Source: Acidiferrobacter thiooxydans
Lineage (GTDB): Bacteria; Pseudomonadota; Gammaproteobacteria; Acidiferrobacterales; Acidiferrobacteraceae
Length of the DNA stretch: 64,000 bases
Assembly (NCBI RefSeq): GCF_003333315.1
Contig: NZ_PSYR01000001.1
Location: 1,080,501 to 1,144,500 of the forward strand
Reading direction: 5' to 3'
The notes under the pieces are model-generated. The model ran no database searches. It saw only the letters and a program-made list of their open reading frames with translations, and was not told the origin of the DNA. Below are positions 7,626-16,290 of this stretch, in pieces (positions within the stretch are counted from its first letter, which is position 1; every line of letters starts with the position of its first letter). The translations under genes and the position numbers were made by a program.

Positions 7626-8591
7626 ATGAGTGGGATGGGGACGATGGCGGGCGAAGATCGGAACGGCCTGGCGCGGCGTTGGCGGCTTGTTGCGCCTCTG
7701 GGCTTGCTGTGGGCGGGCGTGTATTACGCCGGCTATCGCGCGGCCGGGGTCGATGCCGCGACGTGGCGCTTCTGGGCGGCGGATCTGAACCCATTGCCGT
7801 GGTTGGCGGCACTGGCCGTGCTGCGTCTGTACTTTGGGCACTATGATCGTTATCGCTCGCGCAGCAGCGACGCACCGCTGTGGTCGGCAGGGCAGGTGTG
7901 GTCCTTCGTGTCGGGCGTGCTGCTTGCCTTGGCGCTATGGGAGTCGCCTTTAAACGGCTTCGTGGGGCGATCAATGACGCTTTACACGGTAAAGCTCATG
8001 GGTGAGTTCGAGTTCGCGGCGCCCTTGATTGTCCTTGGTATCCCGTTTTCACTCGTCGATTCGGTGCGCCTCAAGGGGCCATGGTGGTCTGTCTTGCGCG
8101 TATTGCACCGCCCGCTCGTTACGACCGTTGCCCTTGCCATTGTCCTCGTGTTGTGGGATATGACAGATCAAATGGCGTTGGGGCTGCGCAATGTGCTGGT
8201 GTTTGGTCTGCTGCCCGGGGTCTATCTCGCGCTCGGAATGATCGTGTGGATGCAATCCCTGCGGGCCCTTCCAGCCTTTCCGAACCTGCAGAACCATTTG
8301 CGCAAAGGTTTGTATGTATGGGCAATGGAGTTTGCGATGATGGTCATGGGCACGATGTGGTTTTGGAGCGCCATGAAAAGCATGAATCCGTCGACCGGGA
8401 CGCCTTTGCTGTGGGGTATGAGCCGTGTGACTGACGTGCATATCGCCGGGGCAGTGATGACGGGCCTGTCCTTACCGACGATGTGTCTCGTATCTTGGCA
8501 TTTTTGGCAGTGGATATCGGGTGTGGTGGGCGTCTCGGAGAGCGAAGAGTATGGGGATTATTCGCGATCGGCGGGACGACAGGAGCTTTGA
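7626..8591 (+). CDS. ctaG: CtaG-like cytochrome c oxidase assembly protein
   Basis: A 321-residue integral membrane protein with about seven to eight helices. The pattern of paired helices, with a WESPLNGFVGRSMTLYTVKLMGEFEFAAPLIVLG segment after the second helix and a Pro-rich middle (LHRPLVTTVALAIVLVLWDMTD), resembles the caa3-type CtaG assembly family, which helps deliver copper or assemble oxidase in many bacteria. Location downstream of a cox-rus operon fits. The histidine pattern is weaker than in typical members, so the family assignment is moderate. Confidence 0.55.
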   Translation: MSGMGTMAGEDRNGLARRWRLVAPLGLLWAGVYYAGYRAAGVDAATWRFWAADLNPLPWLAALAVLRLYFGHYDRYRSRSSDAPLWSAGQVWSFVSGVLLALALWESPLNGFVGRSMTLYTVKLMGEFEFAAPLIVLGIPFSLVDSVRLKGPWWSVLRVLHRPLVTTVALAIVLVLWDMTDQMALGLRNVLVFGLLPGVYLALGMIVWMQSLRALPAFPNLQNHLRKGLYVWAMEFAMMVMGTMWFWSAMKSMNPSTGTPLLWGMSRVTDVHIAGAVMTGLSLPTMCLVSWHFWQWISGVVGVSESEEYGDYSRSAGRQEL

Positions 8592-8639
8592 CGGGCGCAA
8601 GCGGACGGATGCCGTGGCGGACCGCAGGAGAGTGTGAGC

Positions 8640-9464
8640 GTGAGACGGACGGAATTATGTTGGCGGCATCTGGCGGTGGCGGTTGTAGTGACGATGTTGG
8701 GCGTGGGTGTGGCGAGCGCGCACGTGGTGGCATTTTTTGGCGTGCCGGTGGTCGGGGCGACGCGCGCGCGTGTGAATGCTGCGCTGGCGCGCGCGGGCTT
8801 CAAGACCTCGGCGAAGGAGTCGGAGCAGTGGTTCGATACCTATAGAGTCAATGGCCAGCCGGCAAGATTGCAGGGGGCGAGTCGTCTTACGGTGAATTTC
8901 ACGCGCGGCGGGCACTTCGCGATCGCGCAATACACATTCCCAAGCTTTGACGATACTCGGCAGGTGAAAAACATCATAGCAATGGTGCGCTATAAATACG
9001 GGCAGCCTGCGGATCTAAGCGGCGACCTGGCCCATGGGCCGGTAGTGGCACGTTGGATAGAGCCCGATGGCGCGGAGGTCAAGGTCTGGCGGGGGGCCTC
9101 GTCAACGACCACATTTTTGGACCTCGAAGACGTCGCAGCGGCGAAGCGTATGCGGGTGCAATACCCGGCAGCCGCGCGGGCCTTGGGCACATCCTTACAA
9201 CGCGAGGCCGCGGTGGCGGAGAAGGATCAATGGCAGCCGCCGACCCCGTCCGATGTGACGACACCCGACTCGAACCGACCCGTGCCTATGAAGTGGGAGA
9301 TGGCGATCGTGGCCCTGTTTTTGATACCCGCCGCCGGAATCGTGTTCTTTGCGCATTTTTTGGCGCGAGTCACGCGCGTTCCCCCGTCTGTGAAGGCGGT
9401 GTTCCGGGTGACCGTGGGACGCGTGGCGCAATGGTTCCGGCGACCGGCCTGGAAGAGACGCTAA
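8640..9464 (+). CDS. Exported membrane-anchored protein of unknown function
   Basis: A protein of about 274 residues. The N-terminus is a signal sequence (VAVVVTMLGVGVASAHVVAFF), the middle about 170 residues are soluble and periplasmic, and residues 225-248 form a C-terminal transmembrane helix followed by a very basic tail ending WKRR. AGGAG at 8626-8630 lies 9 bases before the GTG at 8640 and only 3 before the in-frame GTG at 8634, so 8640 is chosen. No family is recognised. It follows the CtaG-like gene by 48 bases on the same strand and may be cotranscribed with it. Confidence 0.65.
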   Translation: MRRTELCWRHLAVAVVVTMLGVGVASAHVVAFFGVPVVGATRARVNAALARAGFKTSAKESEQWFDTYRVNGQPARLQGASRLTVNFTRGGHFAIAQYTFPSFDDTRQVKNIIAMVRYKYGQPADLSGDLAHGPVVARWIEPDGAEVKVWRGASSTTTFLDLEDVAAAKRMRVQYPAAARALGTSLQREAAVAEKDQWQPPTPSDVTTPDSNRPVPMKWEMAIVALFLIPAAGIVFFAHFLARVTRVPPSVKAVFRVTVGRVAQWFRRPAWKRR

Positions 9465-10819
9465 CCGTGATGGGGGTGGCGCCTAGGATGCCGTTCTAGG
9501 CGAGACGGCGCTGCGTCGGCGCATGCTGTTGACAGGGGTCGGGCAGCCAGTCAAAACCGGCGAAATCCGGCACGAGCCATCATGTGGGCCGGCGATGGGG
9601 ACATCGTGGCGCGCGCGGGCCGTTACGGGATGCGGGGCGGGTACGCGCCGGGCAGGGAAATAGGGGGGCGGCAAGCGCAACAGGGCCGTCGCATGTGGGC
9701 ATTGCCATGGGCTCGGGATCGCAACTCGCTATAGGCGGCCCGCCCGCGCCGGCTCGCGGCACAGACGCGGCTGCTATCGTGACGTCCCTGTCGTGCCATG
9801 GTGCCACTGCGGCCTTAGCGTTGCGCCTGCGGCAGACCAGGGCGGAGGGTGCTGGCGGGTGGGGAGTACGCCCTCATCGACATCGTGCCACGGCCGCTTA
9901 GGGCGATCGTGCGCAGTATGGCGGCGCTTGCCCACGGCACGGCCGTGAACGGCGCCCGTCACGGTATCGGATGAGTACGGTGCCGCCGGCTGTGGCCGTG
10001 GGAGCGGCGCTGGAGTCCGTGACAGATTGAGCGGTGGACCGCGACTTGAGGCGGCACTATACCAGCGGCTTTGATCGGCACCTAACGGTGTCGCGGTTCA
10101 CTTGGCTGTGGTCCTCTAGGCCGTTTCCCCCCAAACCTTTCTCATGCCGGTGCGACGGGGCGATGCCTCGCCTGATCATCTGCTGGCGATGCGGCCCGGG
10201 CGCTGCGCTGGGGCGGCACCCGGCAATACCACTCGGATCTGTAATAGGGCCCATGCATGATGCAAATTAGGAGTACCGCACAATCCCGAACCGCGAGTCT
10301 TGGCTGGAAGCTCACCCACTTGAGCGGGTTGAGGGGGCCAGCTGTTCCTGTCTTTACGTAGACCGATCTTGCTGGCGTGCGCGACGGCCTGCCGTTTCGG
10401 GATGATGTTGAGCGTAGCAGCCGTCGGCAGGCGCCTTGCGTGCCGGCCGGAGGGCTGGTCGTCGTTTGATGACATCTATGTTGCCCCCGGGGTTGCTCGA
10501 TCGACCGTAAGCCCCGATGGTTGGTTGGCGGGAGATCGTGCAGCGGGCGCGACGGTGGGGCTTGGGGCGGATGCAGATCGATGTCCGGCGGCCTTCACGG
10601 CACGGGGCTATCAGGAAGCGCCCGAACCGGTCGGTGCTCATCGACTGCCCCGTGCACCGCTTAAGCGGCGCTGCGGGAGGCCTTTGTCGAGGAGGAATAT
10701 AGCTTCGAGACCATCAACGGATAGGAGGATTGAGGGGCGCAGCCCACGCTCGGTGCGAGCACCTTTGCGGCCGCATGAGTGATCTGCAATACATATGCAT
10801 ATCGTGATATACTAAAGCA
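9465..10819. other. 1.35-kb region without a supported gene
   Basis: Frames here are short, Arg/Ala/Gly-rich and without recognisable motifs or ribosome sites. One stretch near 10667-10723 reads ALREAFVEEEYSFETING then a stop, with an in-frame stop just upstream, and might be the tail of a decayed gene. Only the promoter at the right edge is supported. Confidence 0.5.
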
Positions 10820-10820
10820 G
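10785..10820 (+). promoter_or_regulatory. Extended -10 promoter with palindrome, possibly leaderless start
   Basis: TGATATACT at 10805-10813 is an extended -10 element, with a weak -35 (TGCAAT, 10785-10790) 17 bases upstream. Transcription would begin near 10820, which is the GTG start of the MFS gene. A perfect palindrome ATATGCATAT at 10793-10802 sits between the two boxes and could be an operator. Confidence 0.45.
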
Positions 10821-12361
10821 TGTCTTTGTCCCTCGTATCTCAGGAACCCAATCCCCAGCCCGTCAGACTGATCGCCCTATTTGGGGGCGTGGGGCTGGCG
10901 CTGGCGCTCGGTTCCTTCGAAGGGGCCGGGGTGCAGGCCATCTTTCCTTATATCGGCGGCGGTCTTGCCACCAGCAGTTACCGCGCGCTATGGACGCTCA
11001 CCTATTTCGTGGTGCATTGGTCGCTTGGCATCACGCTCATGCCCTGGAGTACGCGTCGCTTCGGGCGACGCCGGGTCTTTCAGGGGGCGGTATGGCTGGC
11101 GGCGGCCGGCAGCCTCATAGGCGCGTTTACTCATAACCTGTGGGTCATGCTGGTCTCGCGAGCGATGGAGGGCTTAGGTGCGGGTCTTCTCGTTCCCTTG
11201 AGCCAGAGCGTGTTTCTCGCCGCGACACCGGCGCGTCGTCACGGTATCGTCACCGTGTTTTGGAGCAACGCCATGCTCCTGCCGTTTTTCATAGGGCCGG
11301 CCGTCGGCGGTTGGCTTGCGACCACGGTCGGTTTCCATCTGATCTTTGGGTTAACGGTGCCGCTGTGGCTGGTCGCGCTGTGGGCGGGCGGTCGTGGTAT
11401 CCGGGAGACTGTGGTCCTGCCCGTATCCGAGGCCCCGTCCTTCGATTTTCTCGGTTTTGCGCTCCTTTATGCGGGCCTCATGGCGCTACAAGTGGTGCTG
11501 GACCAGGGTGAGCAGCACGGCTGGTGGTACTCACCGTTCATTCGCGACGCCTCGTTTGCAGCCGTCGTCTGCCTTTATTTGTTCGGCTGGTATGAGGCGC
11601 GGGCGCGTCATCCCCTGTTGCAGTTTCATTATCTCAGGCGCCGTAATTATGTGCTCGGTCTCATGCTTTTGAGCCTCGGTTGGGCGCTCTTTATGGGGTG
11701 GGCGTCGATTCTGCCGTTGTGGGCCGAAGAGGATCTTGGGTATAACGGCCTGTGGGGCGGAGTCCTGTTGTTGCCGGTAGGCCTGGGGGCACTACCTATG
11801 TCCGCGGCCCTCGACCATCTGCGGGGTGTATTTGGGCTGCGGCGCCTGGCGAGCCTGAGTTTTCTGTTGCTGAGCGGTGCCTATGGTACGCTGTCGGTGC
11901 ATCCGGGAAGCGCCCTATCCGACCTGTTCTGGCCGCTGCTGGTCCTAGGGCTCGGGGTCGGCATCCTGTTCGTGCCGCTGACCATGATCATCATGTCCGA
12001 GATTGCTGTCGCCGCGGTACCGGCGGCGGCCACCACCGCGAATTTCATACGTGTGTTCAGCGCCAATATCGGTGTGACCGTGCTGGCGGTCTATTGGTCG
12101 CGCGGCAGCGCGCGGGCGAGCAATGCCTTGGCTGCGGAGATCTCGCGTTATGGACATACGACCACGGGACCGCTCGACGGCCTGCAGAGATTTTTGGTGG
12201 TCGAGGCGCATACCGTGAGTCTTGACAACCTGTTGCGGCTTTCGATGTGGTTGTGTCTGGCAGGCGCCTTCGTCGCCTGGTTTTTCCTGATCCCGCCGCG
12301 GGTGTTGCCCAAGGCCTCGGCCCATAGTTTTGTCGAAGAGACGGAAAACGAGAGCGGTTAG
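10820..12361 (+). CDS. MFS transporter, DHA2 (EmrB/QacA) type
   Basis: A 513-residue polytopic protein with about 14 helices, the size and layout of the drug:H+ antiporter-2 family. The loop after helix 2 reads TRRFGRRRVF, a version of the MFS A-motif, and RAMEGLGAGLLVPLSQS with GPAVGGWL matches the family motifs in helices 4 and 5. It likely exports a toxic compound or metabolite using the proton gradient. The GTG at 10820 has no upstream ribosome site and lies at the predicted transcript start. No membrane-fusion partner gene is adjacent. The substrate cannot be predicted. Confidence 0.88.
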   Translation: MSLSLVSQEPNPQPVRLIALFGGVGLALALGSFEGAGVQAIFPYIGGGLATSSYRALWTLTYFVVHWSLGITLMPWSTRRFGRRRVFQGAVWLAAAGSLIGAFTHNLWVMLVSRAMEGLGAGLLVPLSQSVFLAATPARRHGIVTVFWSNAMLLPFFIGPAVGGWLATTVGFHLIFGLTVPLWLVALWAGGRGIRETVVLPVSEAPSFDFLGFALLYAGLMALQVVLDQGEQHGWWYSPFIRDASFAAVVCLYLFGWYEARARHPLLQFHYLRRRNYVLGLMLLSLGWALFMGWASILPLWAEEDLGYNGLWGGVLLLPVGLGALPMSAALDHLRGVFGLRRLASLSFLLLSGAYGTLSVHPGSALSDLFWPLLVLGLGVGILFVPLTMIIMSEIAVAAVPAAATTANFIRVFSANIGVTVLAVYWSRGSARASNALAAEISRYGHTTTGPLDGLQRFLVVEAHTVSLDNLLRLSMWLCLAGAFVAWFFLIPPRVLPKASAHSFVEETENESG

Positions 12362-12962
12362 GGACCCCGCTAGGGACGGCCCCCGTTGGGCCGGCAGATG
12401 AACGCCAGACCGCCGCAGGGACTGCGCTTATGGCAAGACCTGGGGGTGCAACAGTCTTTGCGAGAGCGGTCACAAGGCCTAAGGCCATGAAGCCCCATCG
12501 CGCGGCCGAATATCACAACATCCGCAGGCGGCGGCACGGCGAGATGCTTTGTGAGGTACCGGCGACCCTGTTTACTCAGTAACGGTGGCTACGATCCGCT
12601 GGCTGTAGGCAAGCCGCCCCATACCCGGGCCCAGCAGTTCACCGGCCCCGGCCAGCAGACCTGCGCGCAACAGGCTGGCCTTGAGGGTGGCCAAGAGTGA
12701 GCCGGGAACGGCTGGCGGTCTTCGTCGCTTAAGTCGGCAAAGAGGCTTACGAAACCCGGACGCATCCCAAGACGCGCAAGCCTGGGGCGCCCGATCTTGT
12801 GGTTCTGGCACGGTGCTTCCCGCCCCGTGCGGGAATGGGTTGTCGTGTGCCGCGGCACGTCATGACGTCGCCGTACTAGTATAAGCAGTCGTGGTGGCTA
12901 TGGTGTCGGGGCTTGGGGGAGATTGGGACGTCTTGGGGCCAGGGTTATTCAGGAATCAGCGA
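12362..12962. other. Intergenic region, possible remnant gene on the minus strand
   Basis: No intact gene is seen in these 600 bases. On the minus strand between 12572 and 12858, two overlapping frames give protein-like pieces (RLGMRPGFVSLFADLSDEDRQ and then LLRAGLLAGAGELLGPGMG) that could be one frameshifted coding remnant. The family is not recognised. Confidence 0.35.
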
Positions 12963-13484
12963 ATGCGGATGACGGATGATACCGAGGAGGCGGGCGTGCG
13001 GGATGACGAGCATTGGATGGCTGTGGCGCTCGCACAGGCCGCGGATGCCGCGCGTGCGGGCGAGGTGCCGGTCGGCGCGGTCCTGGTACGCGCCGGTGTC
13101 ATGCTTGCGGGCGCCGGCAACCGCCCGATTGCTCTTCATGATCCCACTGCCCATGCTGAGATTCTGGCATTGCGCGCCGGCGGGGCGCGGGTCGGCAATT
13201 ACCGTCTCAAGGACTGTGTCTTGTATGTTACCCTCGAGCCCTGCGCCATGTGCGCCGTCGCACTCGTGCATGCGCGTGTGGCGCGCCTCGTGTTCGGTGC
13301 CGCGGATCCGCGCGCAGGGGCCGCGGGTTCGGCCTTCACGCTCACCGATGATGCCCGCTTCAATCATCGCGTGTCGGTTGCCGGTGGCGTCTTGGCGGCG
13401 GAATGCGAGGCGCTCCTGCGTGATTTCTTCCGCGCTCGTCGTGCCGACGGCTCAGATCGCGGGCTCGCTCAATTGAAAGAGTAA
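12963..13484 (+). CDS. tadA: tRNA adenosine(34) deaminase
   Basis: A 173-residue zinc deaminase that converts A34 to inosine in tRNA-Arg(ACG), allowing wobble decoding. The catalytic motif is TAHAEILAL, with the zinc His and proton-shuttle Glu, and TLEPCAMCAVALVHARV holds the two zinc cysteines. The ATG at 12963 is preferred to an upstream GTG at 12891 because AGGAA (12951-12955) lies 7 bases before it and the homologous sequence begins after it. It converges on mltF with a tail-to-tail overlap of about 30 bases. Confidence 0.95.
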   Translation: MRMTDDTEEAGVRDDEHWMAVALAQAADAARAGEVPVGAVLVRAGVMLAGAGNRPIALHDPTAHAEILALRAGGARVGNYRLKDCVLYVTLEPCAMCAVALVHARVARLVFGAADPRAGAAGSAFTLTDDARFNHRVSVAGGVLAAECEALLRDFFRARRADGSDRGLAQLKE

Positions 13485-14864
13485 CGAGCGCGTGGCGCCC
13501 GAGGTTTGGCGGAGGTGGCGAAGGATCCGGTAGTAGACCCGGATACGGTTGACGTATTGCACGGCTGTATAGCCCGGGGCGTAGCCGTAGCGGGTCTTGC
13601 GAAACCACCAAGGGTCTTCGAGGAGCGGCAGGCGCTGCTCGACGTCCGTCCAGCGATCCGGGTTGGCCCCTTGTTCGCGTGTCAGCCACCTGGCGTCTTC
13701 GAGATGATTGAGGCCGATATTGTAGGCGGCAAGCGCCATCCAGGTGCGGTCGGGTTGCGGGATATCAGAGGGCAGGGCGTCGAGGAGCGCACGCAGGTAG
13801 CGCGCCCCTCCGTCGATACTCTGGCGCGGGTTCAGGCGATCAGTGACTCCCACCGAGAGACAGGTGTCGTTGGTCAGCATCATGAGGCCCTGAACCCCGG
13901 TCGGCGATTCGGCGTTGGCGTGCCAGCGTGACTCCTGGTAGGAGACCGCGGCCAACAGGCGCCAGGGGATGTGATAACGGGCGCCGGCGCTCCGAAAAAG
14001 CGGGGCGTAGAGCGGCAGCGCCACCCGCACTCGTCTCAAGTAGGTATGGATATGGACGTAGTTGAATCGCGTAACGCCGTAGTAGCGAGCGATCAGATCG
14101 GCCAATTGCCCCGAGCGCCGCAGCTGCGCAAAGAAGCGAAAGGCGGCACGGTAGAGCTTGGTGTCGCGCTTCTTCGGGAATGCCCAGGCCAATTCCCGTG
14201 GCGGCCCGACGGTAAAGGCGACGCGTAGCGCCGGGTAATAGCGGCGGTTGACGGCTACCACGTTGGAGTCGGCGACCGTGAAGCGCAACAGGCCCTGCCA
14301 TACCAGGAACAACAGTTCATCGGCCTGCATGTGAGTAGTATCGGTCCAGGCCAGATGCGGGAGTGTCGGGCGTAGACCCGCGAGGGCGGCAGCCGCGCTC
14401 GACCCCGCCACTACCTCGATCGGTCGCCCGATGAGGGCGCGCGCATTGCCGGGCTTGCGGGTACCGGCGCGGTATACAAGATCTTCGTGAATGACCTGGT
14501 AGGGTGGACCGAAGCGTGCTTCCTGCTTCCGTGCGGACGTAATCGCAATGCCGGCCACGAGGTCGCCTTCTCCGGCGGCCAAGGCCTGCATCAATCCGCG
14601 GTCGCGGGCAATGATCTTGATTTTGAGTTTCAGTCCGAGATAGTCCGCGAAATCCCGGGCCATGTCGTATTCCATGCCCGCCGGTCCCTGCGCCCCCTCG
14701 TAATAAGTCGTAGGGCCGGTGCGTGTCAGGACGACGAGTTCACCGCGTTTCTGGTCCGGAAGCCGCACGAGCTTTGGCTGGGCATGGCGGGAGGAGCACC
14801 CGTCGAGCATAACCGCCGCGAGGGCGGCCAGCGCCAGGGTTCTTAATATGGGGTGTGGAACCAT
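13452..14864 (-). CDS. mltF: Membrane-bound lytic murein transglycosylase F
   Basis: A 470-residue lipoprotein. The N-terminus is a lipoprotein signal with lipobox LDGC near residues 20-23. Residues about 38-270 form a family 3 solute-binding-like domain (GELVVLTRTGPTTYYEGAQGPAGMEYDMARDFADYLG in pieces), and residues about 290-430 a family 1 lysozyme-like domain with catalytic Glu in SYQESRWHANAESPTGVQGLMML. This is the MltF layout: it cleaves peptidoglycan to anhydro-muropeptides at the outer membrane. The C-terminal frame overlaps the end of the convergent tadA. Confidence 0.95.
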   Translation of the reverse strand: MVPHPILRTLALAALAAVMLDGCSSRHAQPKLVRLPDQKRGELVVLTRTGPTTYYEGAQGPAGMEYDMARDFADYLGLKLKIKIIARDRGLMQALAAGEGDLVAGIAITSARKQEARFGPPYQVIHEDLVYRAGTRKPGNARALIGRPIEVVAGSSAAAALAGLRPTLPHLAWTDTTHMQADELLFLVWQGLLRFTVADSNVVAVNRRYYPALRVAFTVGPPRELAWAFPKKRDTKLYRAAFRFFAQLRRSGQLADLIARYYGVTRFNYVHIHTYLRRVRVALPLYAPLFRSAGARYHIPWRLLAAVSYQESRWHANAESPTGVQGLMMLTNDTCLSVGVTDRLNPRQSIDGGARYLRALLDALPSDIPQPDRTWMALAAYNIGLNHLEDARWLTREQGANPDRWTDVEQRLPLLEDPWWFRKTRYGYAPGYTAVQYVNRIRVYYRILRHLRQTSGATRSLLFQLSEPAI

Positions 14865-14974
14865 GGCAAAGGCCTGGGCCCTGCCCCCTTCATTCTGTCG
14901 CCGGGCTTACGCATGGGTTTGATCATACCCCCTCTATCCTTTCTTGGCGACACCAGTTAAGCTTACCGTCCCGG

Positions 14975-15064
14975 GGAGAGGTACCGAAGCGGTCATACCG
15001 GCGCAGACTCGAAATCTGTTGGGGGCATCGCCCCACGTGGGTTCGAATCCCACCCTCTCCGCCA
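14975..15064 (+). tRNA. tRNA-Ser (anticodon CGA)
   Basis: A 7-bp acceptor stem pairs 14975-14981 with 15054-15060, followed by discriminator G and an encoded CCA. The anticodon loop CTCGAAA gives CGA, reading UCG. A long variable arm (TTGGGGGCATCGCCCCA) and a GTTCGAATC T-loop confirm a class II serine tRNA. Confidence 0.96.
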
Positions 15065-15179
15065 TTCCTGGAGAGCTCAAGGCCAAGGTTGGCCGACTCG
15101 CCCCATCCGATCCACAGGATACGCGGGGGGTGCGTGTTTCGAATCAGGCTTCGTGGCGGCGGCCAAGAGGAACGGATTC

Positions 15180-16241
15180 ATGACAGGAAGTTGCCCCGAG
15201 CAAGATGATCACGGTCATGTGGCCAGTCGCCTGCGCAAGGCTATCGCAGGTCGCGGCCGTGGCCATGCCGGCCGTTCCAACCTATTGTACCTGCGTGGTG
15301 CGCGGCAGCCCGAGGGGGGTGCCCGACAAGATCTCACTGGCGCCTTGTATACCCTGGGCGGCGTGGTTGTGGGTCTTGTCGCCGGCGCCGTAGGCTATCA
15401 TTACCGGCTATTGGACGCGCTCGTCTCGCCGCGCGATCCGGCGTTTCTCTTGTTTGGGGTGCCGGCATTGATTGGGGGAGGGGTGGGGGCGTTTAGCGCA
15501 TGGTGGCATGCCCGCACCAAGCTCGCGCAGGCGCTCGTGACCTCGGAGGGATTCCGGCAACGGCTCATGAGTGTCGAGCGCAATCAGGCCTTATGGATTA
15601 GTCTGTCGGCCGTCCTTCACGATGTGCGTAACCCTCTCCATAACATCCATCTTCTCATAGAGTCTCTGGAGTCCCCCGGGGCCGATACCGATCAGGTGCG
15701 TCGGCAGGTGCTGGAGCAGCTCGAGCGCATTAATGTCCGGGTGCGGCGGGTCGTGGCTCAGATCGCAGAGTTTTCCGGGGAGATTGCCCGGCGCCCCATC
15801 AGTCTCGCCGAGGTGCTGACCGAAGTCACGGAGATGGTGCGCCCGCTCGCGCGTCAGTCACGGGTCGCGCTCACAGTCGACGCAAAGCGCGATATGATGG
15901 TGGTGGCGGACCCCAAGTTCCTGGTTCAGGCCATCGATCATTTGATCCTGAACTCACTGCAGATACTGTCCGAGCAGCCACCACCGGCCGCACGCAGCCT
16001 GTATGTGCAGGTCCACCAGGTGGACGATCAGATCGAGATGTGGGTGGAGGACAGTGGTCCGGGTCTGCCCGATGAGGTGCGCGAGCGTTTGTTCGAACCC
16101 TTGACGACGACGCGTACGAGCGGCATGGGTCTTGGACTTGCCATCGCCCATGCCCTGGCGAGCGCCGCCGGCGCGCCCTTGTCGTTGGGTCATACCGGGC
16201 CCACTGGTACGCGTTTCGTGCTCCGTTTCCGGTCGTTATAA
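15180..16241 (+). CDS. Membrane sensor histidine kinase
   Basis: A kinase of about 353 residues. Two hydrophobic helices (about residues 54-72 and 86-106) anchor it with almost no periplasmic loop. An H-box reads LSAVLHDVRNPLHNIHLL, with the phospho-accepting His, and the ATPase domain shows HLILNSLQIL (N-box), VEDSGPGLPDEV (G1) and TSGMGLGLAIAHAL (G2). AAGAGGAA lies about 7 bases before the ATG at 15180, which is preferred to the GTG at 15153. The gene sits 115 bases after tRNA-Ser and 49 bases before a hybrid kinase, so the two probably act in one pathway. The signal is unknown. Confidence 0.88.
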   Translation: MTGSCPEQDDHGHVASRLRKAIAGRGRGHAGRSNLLYLRGARQPEGGARQDLTGALYTLGGVVVGLVAGAVGYHYRLLDALVSPRDPAFLLFGVPALIGGGVGAFSAWWHARTKLAQALVTSEGFRQRLMSVERNQALWISLSAVLHDVRNPLHNIHLLIESLESPGADTDQVRRQVLEQLERINVRVRRVVAQIAEFSGEIARRPISLAEVLTEVTEMVRPLARQSRVALTVDAKRDMMVVADPKFLVQAIDHLILNSLQILSEQPPPAARSLYVQVHQVDDQIEMWVEDSGPGLPDEVRERLFEPLTTTRTSGMGLGLAIAHALASAAGAPLSLGHTGPTGTRFVLRFRSL

Positions 16242-16290
16242 CACCGGGCGGCTCCTTGACGTTGTTCAACCCGAAAACCGAGTATTTCGC

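Noticed and set aside
10369-10782. 137-codon plus-strand frame before the MFS gene
   Set aside because: No motif, Arg-rich, no ribosome site; similar frames exist on the other strand, as expected by chance at this GC.
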